Shown piece by piece: positions 1 through 8,567 of a stretch of 64,000 nt of DNA. Origin of the DNA: Acinetobacter sp. ANC 4910 (lineage in GTDB: Bacteria; Pseudomonadota; Gammaproteobacteria; Pseudomonadales; Moraxellaceae); assembly GCF_004331035.1 (NCBI RefSeq), contig NZ_SJNT01000011.1, positions 1-64,000 on the forward strand. The letters are read 5' to 3'. Under the pieces are notes generated by a model. That model was not told the DNA's origin and ran no database searches. It saw only the letters and a list, made by a program, of their open reading frames with translations. Position numbers and translations under genes: made by a program. Numbering within the stretch: the stretch's first letter is position 1; each line of letters starts with the position of its first letter.

Positions 1-119
1 CCTGTTGATGATAAATGAAGATTGAGTACATCAATCATCACTTTATAAGTAGACCAAGATATTCCCGTTAGGCGTTTGAACTGAGGATCAGTCAGTTTCT
101 GTATATCAATATATTTCAT
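1..119 (-). CDS. IS5-family transposase, N-terminal fragment (window edge)
   Basis: The first 39 codons read MKYIDIQKLTDPQFKRLTG and continue with a helix-turn-helix-like stretch (W-S-T-Y-K-V-M-I-D-V-L) typical of the N-terminus of IS5/IS1031-type DDE transposases. The catalytic DDE domain lies beyond the window start. An in-frame upstream ATG at 134 would add five residues. No clear ribosome binding site is visible, and the start codon sits inside a perfect palindrome (111-141). The gene points the same way as the transporter it truncates. Confidence 0.7.
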   Translation of the reverse strand, partial: MKYIDIQKLTDPQFKRLTGISWSTYKVMIDVLNLHLSST

Positions 120-141
120 GCATAAATTATGCATGAAATAT
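111..141. repeat. perfect 15-bp inverted repeat over the transposase start codon
   Basis: The arms ATATTTCATGCATAA and TTATGCATGAAATAT are separated by one base. The palindrome contains both candidate ATG codons of the transposase. In an RNA read into the element from outside, the start codon would be buried in a hairpin. Such start-hiding hairpins are known in other insertion sequences (IS10, IS50); its role here is inference. Confidence 0.8.
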
Positions 142-190
142 CAAAAAATGTCGGTGCACAATTACAGCAAATGATTGTTCGGTTTATGAG

Positions 191-1357
191 TTATGCAAGT
201 TGTCTAGTATTTGCTATTGCATAGGGTAATGCAACGCCCAAAGCTCTAATATGCGAAGGAAACATTTCCGACTTAATCACTGCACTTGTTGAAGTGTATC
301 CTGACAAAAATGTCATTCCAAATAAGATTAATAATCCTGCGATAATTGGACTTGAAGTTGTAGCCACAGTTGAGAATATTGGATAAGTAAACAATACACC
401 TCCAATACCAAAGAAAATCATTACTGCCTTACGCCCAATTTTATCGGATATTGTCCCCATTACAGGCTGCATACACATAAAAATAAAGATTGTTGTGGCA
501 GATACGATTGAAGCGACTTCTTTTGAAAATCCAGTCGTATTCACCATAAATTTCTGCATATATGAGGTATATGCGTAAAATGAAATTGTTCCACCAGCAG
601 TTAAAAATAGAACCGCCAGTGCTTCTTTAGGGTGATGTTTAAATAAAGCCAAAGCGCTCGACTTCACTTCTTGAGTTGCATTTTTAAAAGATTGTGTTTC
701 GACCATTCCACGTCGAATGATGAACACAGATAAAGCTAAAATTGCACCAACAAAAAATGGAATACGCCAGCCCCAGTCATACAATTGTGAATCTGTAAGG
801 ATAGTTTGCAGCGAAATTAATGTAGCCAAGGCAAGCAACTGGCCAGCTAAAATCGTCATATATTGAAAACTAGAAAAAAATCCACGACGATTTTTTCCTG
901 CCATTTCACTAAGATATGTTGCACTTGCTCCATACTCACCACCAATACTTAAACCTTGAATTAGACGTGCAATAATTAAGATAATTGGTGCAAATACACC
1001 TACCTGCTGATAGGTTGGTGCGATAGCAATTAGTATGGAACCAATACACATCAGCGTAACTGAAAGTGTTAGCCCAGCTTTACGACCTTTGCGATCAGCA
1101 AACATTCCCATCAGCCAAGCACCAATTGGTCTCATTAAAAAACCAATAGCGAAAACGGCAGCGGCTTGCAATAATTCAGCCGTTTGATTTCCTGCTGGAA
1201 AAAATGATTTCGCAAAATACAATGTAAACATACTGTAGGCAAACCAGTCATACCATTCGACTAAATTGCCCGCTGAACCGCCTAAAATTGATTTAATACG
1301 TGTTTTTTGATCTAAATTTGCATTGAGCTTTTTACCAATATTCTGATCTGTACTCAT
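191..1357 (-). CDS. KgtP-like MHS/MFS transporter, 3' end cut off by an IS
   Basis: This is an inner-membrane metabolite:proton symporter of the major facilitator superfamily, close to alpha-ketoglutarate permease KgtP. Seen: the GNLVEWYDWFAY signature near residue 30, the loop motif GMFADRKGRKAG near residue 85, GLSIGGEYGASATY near 135-148, and a second half motif SDKIGRK near 305. The reading frame stops after 388 residues, whereas KgtP has about 432. The alignment breaks after IANT and four foreign residues (R-Q-L-A) come from the inserted IS. About 50 residues, covering the last one or two membrane helices, are lost, so the protein is probably inactive. AAGGAG lies before the ATG. The gene lies downstream of a LysR gene on the same strand. 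The substrate is inferred from similarity only. Confidence 0.8.
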   Translation of the reverse strand: MSTDQNIGKKLNANLDQKTRIKSILGGSAGNLVEWYDWFAYSMFTLYFAKSFFPAGNQTAELLQAAAVFAIGFLMRPIGAWLMGMFADRKGRKAGLTLSVTLMCIGSILIAIAPTYQQVGVFAPIILIIARLIQGLSIGGEYGASATYLSEMAGKNRRGFFSSFQYMTILAGQLLALATLISLQTILTDSQLYDWGWRIPFFVGAILALSVFIIRRGMVETQSFKNATQEVKSSALALFKHHPKEALAVLFLTAGGTISFYAYTSYMQKFMVNTTGFSKEVASIVSATTIFIFMCMQPVMGTISDKIGRKAVMIFFGIGGVLFTYPIFSTVATTSSPIIAGLLILFGMTFLSGYTSTSAVIKSEMFPSHIRALGVALPYAIANTRQLA

Positions 1358-1575
1358 TGGGCTTCTCCTTAGCCGATCCTATTTTTTAACATTCCTAAAA
1401 AATAGACCCTCCTTAGCTTGTTCTAAAATAACAACATCTAGCTCTTTGACGAGCTTCATGTTCTAGTTCTGAAACGTGCTAAAGATTAATCGCTACTTTT
1501 TTAAGTGAAGCTCATTATGTGGAGAAGAAGATAGAAAAAAAATTGATTAATTTTTTTGAAAATGAATAAAAAAAC

Positions 1576-2469
1576 TTAACAGTCAGTTTTACTAAAACTT
1601 AATGAAGTAATCCAATCTACAAAATTCGACACACGACTCCATCGTTCTTTATACGGTGGAACACTCAAATAATAATGAGGTAAAGGAGGGATACTCTCTT
1701 TATCAATTTCAAATGGAATACACAATTTTTCTGATGCAATCATATCTTGTGCATTGATTAAATTACCTAGTGCCACTCCAAGTCCTAGCTCAGCCGCATC
1801 AAAAGCTTGCAGTGAATATCCTACGGATAAATATCGCTGTTGATTAACCCAAGAATACTGTGCCAAAAGTGATCGCCAAGAATTCAACCGCCGTTCCGTT
1901 TCAATTAAAGTCAAACCTTTTAATTGCTCAATCGCAGATAAATTATGTTGCTTTACAAAGGTTGGACTCGCCAATGCAACAATTTGATCATCAAAAAGTT
2001 GCTGTGTAGAAAAGTGAGCTATCTCTTCAAAACGATATTCTATTGCAACATCAATACTTTGCTCTTCAAGATCTAATGTCATACGGTCAACTAATCTGAC
2101 ATCATATTCTGGAAATAATTCAAAAAATTGAGTTAAGCGTGGAAGTAACCATTTACTGGTTAGTGTTGGTGGAGCTGAAATAGTTAAAGTCTCTCGTGTA
2201 TTATTTTTACTTGCGACGAGTGTTGCACGACTAATGGCTTGTAATGTAGGACGGATTTCCGTTAAATAATTGCAAGCTGTCTCCGTCAACAGCAAAGTAC
2301 GTCCCCTTCTTGTAAATAGGGCTTGCCCCAAGTGATCTTCTAATTTAGCAATTTGATGGCTGATTGCTGGAGGAGTTACACATAACTCTTCAGCTGCTCG
2401 ACGTACACTTCCCAAACGAGCAACAGCTTCAAAAACTCTTAGTGCATTTAAAGGCGGTAATCGATACAT
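1576..2469 (-). CDS. LysR-family transcriptional regulator (GcvA-like)
   Basis: 297 residues. The N-terminal winged helix-turn-helix (about residues 5-65) contains RAAEELCVTPPAISHQI and a following basic wing, with LNALRVFEAVARLGS in front, a start typical of the GcvA-like branch. The C-terminal two-thirds is the LysR co-inducer domain. I start it at the ATG at 2469 (MYRLPPL); upstream in-frame extension to 2556 is AT-rich and not family-like. It lies 218 bp upstream of the KgtP-like transporter on the same strand and is a plausible controller of it. The ligand is unknown. Confidence 0.85.
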   Translation of the reverse strand: MYRLPPLNALRVFEAVARLGSVRRAAEELCVTPPAISHQIAKLEDHLGQALFTRRGRTLLLTETACNYLTEIRPTLQAISRATLVASKNNTRETLTISAPPTLTSKWLLPRLTQFFELFPEYDVRLVDRMTLDLEEQSIDVAIEYRFEEIAHFSTQQLFDDQIVALASPTFVKQHNLSAIEQLKGLTLIETERRLNSWRSLLAQYSWVNQQRYLSVGYSLQAFDAAELGLGVALGNLINAQDMIASEKLCIPFEIDKESIPPLPHYYLSVPPYKERWSRVSNFVDWITSLSFSKTDC

Positions 2470-2866
2470 AAATTTTCTACTTAATTTTAAAAATAAAAAC
2501 GTACAGGTACATCTATAAAAATAGACTACTCTTCTCCAATAATCATTGAATTGCATCTGTATTATTTCAAATAAATATTGAATATTTATTCATCAACGAA
2601 TGAGTATATTACCCCATTCATAAAGGTACTTGATCAACAAATGAATTTATTCAAAGCCTTACGCGATAAGAACGATATTTTTTTTATCTAAATTACATGA
2701 ATATCAATAGATTGAACTTGATCACTATTTATAACAAATTTTAAGCTTCCTGATGCGATATAGGGGCTGTATCCTGCTCCCACAACTGCTGAATAATCAC
2801 CTGTCAGTCATCCTATATTTCTCTACTCGGAAGTATGACGTCAAAGATTCCTTTATGATCTCTAAC
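2470..2866. other. gene-free stretch between the LysR gene and an IS remnant
   Basis: I see no intact gene. It contains a short open stretch on the minus strand (2688-2807, described separately) and AT-rich sequence that could hold the LysR promoter. Everything here lies between two mobile-element scars and looks decayed. Confidence 0.5.
2688..2807 (-). pseudogene. possible 3' remnant of an unidentified gene
   Basis: The minus strand is open for 39 codons ending in TAG at 2688-2690. The reading contains GDYSAVVGAGYSPYIASGS and ends in SIDIHVI. The amino-acid make-up is that of a real protein end rather than random sequence, and a stop codon lies directly in front of it. I do not recognise the family. 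It may equally be chance. Confidence 0.25.
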
Positions 2867-3705
2867 GGCTGTGTTGCAAAAAGTTATTCCTAAGTTCTTA
2901 TTCAACAACATCTTTCTCAGATGAATAAGCCGATACCTAAAATCTATCCTAGCAGGAATTGACCTTCTTATAACCTAACCAAGCGTTGATCCATCGAGAA
3001 AATCGCTCTATCTGATTTAATCGCAATACTCAATGCTATACACAACCCAAAGGCAAACAAGGATCAAATCTACTCGGATACAGCTATTCAGTGTTATTTA
3101 ATGCTGAACGTTTTATTTCGTTGGACTGTACGAATGGTCTCGGGATTTGTTCAAAGTCTCATTCATCTTTGCGGATTAAATTGGACAGCACCAGACCACA
3201 CTGCGATATGCAGATAACAAAAACATATGATATTTCTATTCGTTATCAACAATGTAGTGATGGACTTCTCCTACTCGTGGATATGAGAAGCATGGCTTCG
3301 CAAGGTTTAAAATTACAAGGTGTAAGGTGAGTGAAAACGTAAGAAATATCAGCCTGAATATTATCGTCAGTGGCGTAAGCTGCATATTGGTATCGATGCT
3401 GAAACTTTGCAAATACGGCTGTTCAGCTCACCATAAACAATCTCATTGATGCACAAGTATGCTGTGATTTACTTGATTAAATTCAATAAGATGAACGAAT
3501 TTATTCTGTCTATACCGATGGTGTTTATGACACAAAACACTGCCGACAAGTTATGTCTAATAGGCAGGCTCATGCTGTAGTTCCGCCTAAAAAAATGCGA
3601 AGCCTTGGAAAGATAAAAGAATTAGTTCGCTAGAGCAACATGAGTTGTCTCTTAATTTTGCATGTATTTAAGCAATTAAGGTCTAAATGTTTATGTAACA
3701 AAGTC
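2867..3705 (+). mobile_element. decayed IS5/IS903-type insertion sequence
   Basis: The left edge GGCTGTGTTGCAAA (2867-2880) resembles the GGCTTTGTTGCA ends of IS903-group elements. The right edge ATGTAACAAAGTC (3693-3705) is its degenerate inverted match. Between them lies a transposase gene with several frame changes and a missing C-terminal third. The total of about 840 bp is shorter than intact relatives, consistent with an internal deletion. No target duplication is visible. Confidence 0.7.
2921..3655 (+). pseudogene. IS5-family transposase, frameshifted and truncated
   Basis: Pieces of an IS5/IS903-group DDE transposase appear in all three plus frames. The start at 2921 reads MNKPIPKIY; then come SDTAIQ, GLNWTAPDHT, YYRQWRKLHIGIDAETLQI and VYTDGVYDTKHCRQV followed by RQAHAV. 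These follow family order. Several stops and frame changes interrupt the reading, and the conserved end of the protein is absent. It cannot encode an active enzyme. The partial open frame at 3091-3330 is only one shifted fragment of it. Confidence 0.75.
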
Positions 3706-3775
3706 ATTTAAAAGTAGTGAGTACTGTGAACCACCTTCATCAAATCATCCTGCGATTGCACCAATCAGTAAATAT

Positions 3776-4576
3776 ATGATTAACTCCATAAATATTTTTC
3801 ACTATGCTCAGATTCAAATGGATGTAGAAACTCGCCAACTACAACAACGACTTCAAGCGGCTCAACAACTTCCTGAAGTCCTGATGCTCAAACCGAGCAC
3901 CACATCAACCAATGATGATGTGCGTGAAATTGCACAAAAAGGCATACAAAGTGCATTAGTGTGTAGTGCCCAGCAAACGCAAGGCCGAGGTCAGCGACAA
4001 CGTCAATGGGTGTCACCCGAAGGAAACGTGTATTTAAGTACGTTGCTCAATACTCGAACAGCAATAGATGGGCGCTTGGCTTTAGAAGTTGCCCTGAATA
4101 TTCTACACATGCCCAGCCTAGAGCAACTGAATTTACAAATTAAGTGGCCCAATGACCTGTATAGTGTGCAAGGCAAATGGGGCGGTATTCTGATTGAGCC
4201 GATTACCCCAAACCAAGTCATTGTTGGTGTTGGACTCAATCTTGCCCCTATTGCGGATGCGAGTATTGATCAACAAGTCACTTCACTCATAGAACTAGGA
4301 CTACAAGGCACTTCACGTATTGATTTGATTGCTGAACTTTATCTGGCGATTCACCGTGCTGGAGAATGGTTTGATCACCAGAGCTATAATCTAGCAGCAC
4401 GTTTTAATCGTTATGCCGCTTTTCAGCAACAAGCCGTCGAGTTTGAACATAGTACAGGGAACTGTGTTGGAACCTTTATCGGCATTCAAGATGATGGTGC
4501 AGTACTACTTAAAACCGAAACAGGCATCCAAAGTTTTTACCAAGGTCGTTTGCGACTCAGCACAGCACCCGAATAG
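3776..4576 (+). CDS. birA: biotin-[acetyl-CoA carboxylase] ligase BirA, without DNA-binding domain
   Basis: Attaches biotin to the BCCP subunit of acetyl-CoA carboxylase through biotinyl-AMP. Seen: STNDDV (residues 44-49), the adenylate-binding loop GRGQRQRQWVSPEG (70-83), KWPNDLY (123-129), GGILIE (136-141) and a small C-terminal SH3-like domain. The E. coli N-terminal HTH is absent, so it is ligase only and not a biotin-operon repressor. The start is uncertain: ATG 3776 gives 266 residues and ATG 3818 (MDVETRQ) gives 252; neither has a good Shine-Dalgarno. coaX follows after 9 bp, forming an operon. The gene begins about 70 bp after a decayed IS. Confidence 0.92.
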   Translation: MINSINIFHYAQIQMDVETRQLQQRLQAAQQLPEVLMLKPSTTSTNDDVREIAQKGIQSALVCSAQQTQGRGQRQRQWVSPEGNVYLSTLLNTRTAIDGRLALEVALNILHMPSLEQLNLQIKWPNDLYSVQGKWGGILIEPITPNQVIVGVGLNLAPIADASIDQQVTSLIELGLQGTSRIDLIAELYLAIHRAGEWFDHQSYNLAARFNRYAAFQQQAVEFEHSTGNCVGTFIGIQDDGAVLLKTETGIQSFYQGRLRLSTAPE

Positions 4577-4585
4577 GATGATGCA

Positions 4586-5332
4586 ATGAAAAGTTTATGG
4601 CTCGATATTGGCAATACACGACTGAAATATTGGATTACGCAACACGAGCAAGTTGTGGAACATGCTGCTGAGTTACATCTACAATCCCCTGCCGATTTAC
4701 TGCTCGGGCTAATTCAACATTTTCAAGGCTTGAACATTCAACACGTCGGGGTTTCCTCAGTTTTAGATCAAGACAATAATCAACGTATTCAAACTATTCT
4801 GAAACGTTTGGCTGTACCTGTGATCTTTGCCAAAGTGCATACCGAATATGCAGGCTTAAAATGTGGCTACGACGATCCTACACAGTTAGGGATTGACCGT
4901 TGGTTACAGGTCTTAGCTGTTGCCAATCATGCGAATCAAAATTATTGTGTGATTAGTTGTGGTACTGCCCTGACCATTGATTTAGCGAATGGATTACAAC
5001 ACCTAGGCGGCTACATTCTGCCGAATTTGTACTTGCAACGTGATTCCCTAATTCAAAATACCAAAGGCATTAAAATTCCTGATGCTGCTTTTGAAGAACT
5101 CAGTCCGGGGCGAAATACCATTGATGCAGTGCATCATGGCATTTTATTGGGCTTACTCAGTACCATTGAACGCGTGATGCAACATTCACCGCGACAGCTT
5201 GTATTGACTGGTGGTGATGCCGAGTTGTTTGCACAACATTTACAGCAATATCAGCCAATTGTTGAAGCAGATTTACTTTTAAAGGGGTTACAACATTATA
5301 TTCATCATCAAGCTGAAACCATTAAAGGCTGA
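4586..5332 (+). CDS. coaX: type III pantothenate kinase CoaX
   Basis: Phosphorylates pantothenate with ATP, the first step of coenzyme A synthesis, in the cytoplasm. Seen: the phosphate loop [10 protein letters not shown] near residue 7, the substrate motif GIDRW near residue 103, [11 protein letters not shown] near 122-132 and LTGGDAE near 208, all in the type III (ASKHA fold) order. The length of 248 is normal. AGGATG precedes the ATG. It is the second gene of birA-coaX, a pairing common in this group of bacteria. Its last 25 bp overlap the end of the convergent hydrolase gene. Confidence 0.95.
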   Translation: MKSLWLDIGNTRLKYWITQHEQVVEHAAELHLQSPADLLLGLIQHFQGLNIQHVGVSSVLDQDNNQRIQTILKRLAVPVIFAKVHTEYAGLKCGYDDPTQLGIDRWLQVLAVANHANQNYCVISCGTALTIDLANGLQHLGGYILPNLYLQRDSLIQNTKGIKIPDAAFEELSPGRNTIDAVHHGILLGLLSTIERVMQHSPRQLVLTGGDAELFAQHLQQYQPIVEADLLLKGLQHYIHHQAETIKG

Positions 5333-5886
5333 AGAATCTGTTGTAACAATACAAATTCACTCCATCCATCCTGCTGAGTAAAATGCCCTGCCTGTTTCAC
5401 TTCCTGCAATTGAGCATTCATAAAATGTCCAAATTGCAGCGCAAGCGGAGGGGGTACAATGGCATCGTTATTGGAAAATAATACGATTCGATGTGCAATT
5501 TGACGATGTAATATACGACTTTGTAAGGTTGCTTGTTGGATAAATGAATTAAGCTCAGGCTTATGTGGCGGCACAGATTTAAACCCTGCTACACAAATAA
5601 ATGCCCCAATTTTTTGATGATTTAAATGCTGACTCAAATAATGTGCAGCGGCTAAGCAGCCCAAACTATGTGCAATCACAATACTGTGTTCATTCAGGTC
5701 TGACATCTGCATGTCTAATGCTTGTTGCCAAAGATCAAACTCTGGAGCATCTGCATCGGGTAAAAAAACCAATTTCGCTACACCGTGCATAGCTTTGACC
5801 TGTTGTGCTAACCAAGTAAACCAATGGTCTTCTGGCGAAGAATTTTCACCATGCACAATAAAAACAGTTTTGGGACGATTCGACAT
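5308..5886 (-). CDS. RBBP9/YdeN-type serine hydrolase
   Basis: A 192-residue alpha/beta hydrolase. Seen: [13 protein letters not shown] near the N-terminus, the nucleophile elbow AHSLGC (Ser74), a likely acid Asp141 in SNNDAIVPP, and His168 in AGHF, giving a complete Ser-Asp-His triad with family spacing. The natural substrate is unknown for this family in bacteria. It has no signal peptide, so it is cytoplasmic. It is transcribed towards coaX and overlaps its end by 25 bp. Confidence 0.82.
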   Translation of the reverse strand: MSNRPKTVFIVHGENSSPEDHWFTWLAQQVKAMHGVAKLVFLPDADAPEFDLWQQALDMQMSDLNEHSIVIAHSLGCLAAAHYLSQHLNHQKIGAFICVAGFKSVPPHKPELNSFIQQATLQSRILHRQIAHRIVLFSNNDAIVPPPLALQFGHFMNAQLQEVKQAGHFTQQDGWSEFVLLQQILQPLMVSA

Positions 5887-5982
5887 AACTACATTTCTTT
5901 TTATTCATTTGCGATCAAATACTAATCATAACTTTTATGGTTTTATATTGATCTTTTGTAGTTTATTTAAAAAATAAGACAT

Positions 5983-6011
5983 AAAAATAGGTGCTTGATG
6001 CACCTATTTTT
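5983..6011 (-). terminator. intrinsic terminator after ffh
   Basis: A 12-bp stem (AAAAATAGGTGC with GCACCTATTTTT) has a 5-nt loop and lies 18 bp after the ffh stop codon. The T-run is present on both strands, so it can stop transcription both ways. Confidence 0.85.
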
Positions 6012-6029
6012 ATATTGAAGATTCTTCAA

Positions 6030-7439
6030 TTATTTCTTTTGATCATTGTTTCCAAAAAGCGGTCCCATACCACCACCGCCACCGAATTGCTTTTGCAAGC
6101 CACCCAATGAACGCATCATTTTTGCCATGCCCGATGGGTTAGCAAACTTCTTCATCATTTTCGCCATTTGCGCGTGTTGTTTGATGAGTTTATTGACTTC
6201 CACCACATCCATACCGCAACCTGCTGCAATACGTTTTTTACGGCTTGGGTTCATCAAGTCTGGGTTACGGCGCTCTTTAATGGTCATCGATTGAATAATC
6301 GCTTCCATTTTTTTCACTTGCTTTTCCGGGTTTGCTTGTGCAATCGCATCTTGAATCCCTGAACTGCTCATGCCAGGCAACTTATCCAAGAAGCCCATCA
6401 TGCCGCCCATTTTGTTCATTTGCTCAAATTGCATCAGCATATCTTCAAAGTTGAAGCTGCCGCCTTTTTGCAATTTTTTCGCCATTTTTTCGGCTTTTTC
6501 TTTGTCGATTTTGCGTTCAACTTCTTCGACTAAAGAAAGGACGTCACCCATACCCAAAATACGTTGTGCAACACGTTCTGGATGGAATGGCTCCAAGGCA
6601 TCAAGCTTTTCGCCCATACCCAAGAATTTGATTGGCTTACCTGTAATCGCACGAACAGAAAGTGCTGCACCACCGCGCGCATCACCATCGGTCTTGGTCA
6701 GGATCACACCCGTTAAAGCTAAAGCATCATTAAAGGCTTTAGCTGTATTTGCCGCATCCTGACCTGTCATGGCATCAACCACGAACAAGGTTTCAGTTGG
6801 CTTAATCGCAGCGTGTAACTCTTTAATTTCGTCCATCATGTCATCATCGACATGTAAACGACCCGCAGTATCGACAATCAAGACATCCGCAAACTGGATT
6901 TTGGCTTGTTCAATCGCACGGTTAGCAATATCAATTGGCTTTTCACTGGCATCCGATTCAAAGAAAATCGCACCAACTTCACCTGCAACCGTTTGCAACT
7001 GCTTAATTGCCGCAGGACGGTAAACATCGGCAGAGACCATTGCCACTTTTTTCTTTTGGCGTTCTTGTAAGAAGCGCGCTAATTTTGCCGCAGTGGTGGT
7101 TTTACCTGCACCTTGCAAACCTGCAAGAAGTACAACCACTGGAGGTTTCGCTGCGAGGTCAAGGCTTTCATTGGCCTCGCCCATCATTTTGGTTAATTCG
7201 TTATAAACAATTTTAACGAAGGCTTGCCCAGGGGATAACTGCGTCATCACTTCCTGGCCTAATGCTTCTTCCTTAACTTTCGCGATGAATTCACGAGTTA
7301 CAGGTAACGCAACATCGGCTTCAAGAAGTGCCATACGTACTTCACGTAACGTATCTTTAATATTATCTTCGGTTAGCTGCCCTGAGCCAGTAACATTTCT
7401 TAAACTCTGCGTGAGTCGTTCTGTTAAGGTATCAAACAT
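6030..7439 (-). CDS. ffh: signal recognition particle protein Ffh (SRP54)
   Basis: The GTPase of the signal recognition particle; it binds 4.5S RNA and signal sequences of nascent membrane proteins and hands them to FtsY. Seen: N domain (1-95), P-loop GLQGAGKTTTAAKL (107-120), DTAGR near 190, TKTDGD near 248, then the methionine-rich M domain (about 300-440) with FEQMNKMGGMMGFL and the RNA-binding helices. It ends in a Gly-rich tail. 469 residues, normal for the family. Single-gene unit with its own terminator; divergent from ypjD across 138 bp. Confidence 0.97.
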   Translation of the reverse strand: MFDTLTERLTQSLRNVTGSGQLTEDNIKDTLREVRMALLEADVALPVTREFIAKVKEEALGQEVMTQLSPGQAFVKIVYNELTKMMGEANESLDLAAKPPVVVLLAGLQGAGKTTTAAKLARFLQERQKKKVAMVSADVYRPAAIKQLQTVAGEVGAIFFESDASEKPIDIANRAIEQAKIQFADVLIVDTAGRLHVDDDMMDEIKELHAAIKPTETLFVVDAMTGQDAANTAKAFNDALALTGVILTKTDGDARGGAALSVRAITGKPIKFLGMGEKLDALEPFHPERVAQRILGMGDVLSLVEEVERKIDKEKAEKMAKKLQKGGSFNFEDMLMQFEQMNKMGGMMGFLDKLPGMSSSGIQDAIAQANPEKQVKKMEAIIQSMTIKERRNPDLMNPSRKKRIAAGCGMDVVEVNKLIKQHAQMAKMMKKFANPSGMAKMMRSLGGLQKQFGGGGGMGPLFGNNDQKK

Positions 7440-7577
7440 TGCAAAATCCGCTTAAAATAGCCAGTAGCAAAAAAATCTTTCTTAAAATAGAAAATTTATG
7501 CATAAGATGCTATAGGATACTGTAGTTCGAGTCGAATTTATATAAATGAATATTCATCATCCTGAAAAAGGTTTGAC

Positions 7578-8387
7578 ATGATTAGTCTTCCCTTGGTTTA
7601 TACCATTTTGGCTTTAATTGCCTATACCACCTCCTTTTGGTATTTATTCCTGCATTTAATGTCGAAACGTGAACCAAACCATTGGTTTATTGGCGTAATT
7701 TTGGGTTTAGGGCTGCTGCTGCATGCAGGGGTGCTTTACCATGACATGCTTACGCCACTTGGGGTCAATTATGATGTTTTTGTACTCATGTCCTTTACCT
7801 CAGGTTTAATGCTGTTACTGAGTTTAATTTTTAGTACTTATCGCCCGATTCTGGCGTTAAATTTAATCGGTATTCCTGTCGCTGCGACAGGGCTGATTTT
7901 AGGCTTTGCCTTTAGTAAACCTGATCAATTTATTGAACAGCATTCGGTTAGCCTAGATATTCATATTATTCTGTCTTTATCGGCCTATGCTGTTTTGCTA
8001 ATGGCAACCATTCAAGCGGTAATTTTATGGTTCCAAAACCGTGAGCTAAAAAACAAGCAAAAGAAGCGTATCTGGGTTAATTTGCTTCCATCTTTTCAAG
8101 CGATGGAATCGTTATTGTTTGATTTAATTCAAACTGGCTTTATTTTACTGACCACAGCATTAGTGTTTGGTTTCTTTACCATTGAAGATTTCTTTGCTCA
8201 GCATTTAGCACATAAAACTGCGTTCAGTATTATTTCATGGTTTGTCTATGGTTCGCTGCTGATAGGTCACTATAAGTTTGGTTGGCGCGGGCAAAAAGCC
8301 ATTCGTTTTACCCTGATCGGTTTCTTCCTTTTAGCGGTTGGTTTTATTGGTTCTAAGTTTGTACTGGAAATGATTTTAGGCAGATAA
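7578..8387 (+). CDS. ypjD: YpjD/CcsA-like inner-membrane protein (cytochrome c assembly family)
   Basis: 269 residues with about eight membrane helices. It belongs to the cytochrome c assembly protein family (CcsA/HemX-like). Its place beside ffh, divergently, is the usual place of YpjD in Acinetobacter and Pseudomonas. A conserved His in HIILSLSAYA (near residue 130) and His in IGHYKFGWRGQKA (near 236) fit the family's heme-contacting positions. The precise role is not established. A clear terminator follows at 8468-8497. Confidence 0.82.
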   Translation: MISLPLVYTILALIAYTTSFWYLFLHLMSKREPNHWFIGVILGLGLLLHAGVLYHDMLTPLGVNYDVFVLMSFTSGLMLLLSLIFSTYRPILALNLIGIPVAATGLILGFAFSKPDQFIEQHSVSLDIHIILSLSAYAVLLMATIQAVILWFQNRELKNKQKKRIWVNLLPSFQAMESLLFDLIQTGFILLTTALVFGFFTIEDFFAQHLAHKTAFSIISWFVYGSLLIGHYKFGWRGQKAIRFTLIGFFLLAVGFIGSKFVLEMILGR

Positions 8388-8467
8388 AGGCATTTATTCA
8401 GTTTGGCTGATTAAAGATATAGAACATTCTTCATTACGCGAACGAGAAGAACATCAAAATTCAATAG

Positions 8468-8497
8468 AAAAGCCCAGTTTGTATAAGCTGGGCTTTT
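8468..8497 (+). terminator. intrinsic terminator after ypjD
   Basis: The stem AAAAGCCCAG / CTGGGCTTTT has a 10-nt loop and T-rich 3' arm, 80 bp after the ypjD stop codon. Confidence 0.85.
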
Positions 8498-8567
8498 ATC
8501 CAATCAACAATCTATTGATTATAAATGACTTAGATAGTGCATTTCGTATAAGGTGTATTATGTTGAT

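Larger units (their letters stand above)
1..205 (-). mobile_element. IS5-family insertion sequence, 5' end only (continues past window start)
   Basis: The element carries the start of an IS5-type transposase read leftwards and interrupts the neighbouring MHS transporter gene. Sequence similarity to the transporter stops after the codons for I-A-N-T (about position 206), and the minus strand then runs AGACAACTTGCATAACTC into the transposase leader. I infer the element end at 205/206. The three bases just outside (ACT on the minus strand) fit the ANT target of some IS5 subgroups. The other end is outside the window, so the inverted repeat and target duplication cannot be confirmed. Confidence 0.75.

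Noticed and set aside
3091..3330. A separate 79-aa gene
   Set aside because: It is one frameshifted piece of the decayed IS5-type transposase; family blocks continue in other frames on both sides.
6046..7216. Five plus-strand open frames opposite ffh
   Set aside because: Antisense shadows of a highly conserved gene; compositions are low-complexity and start signals are missing.
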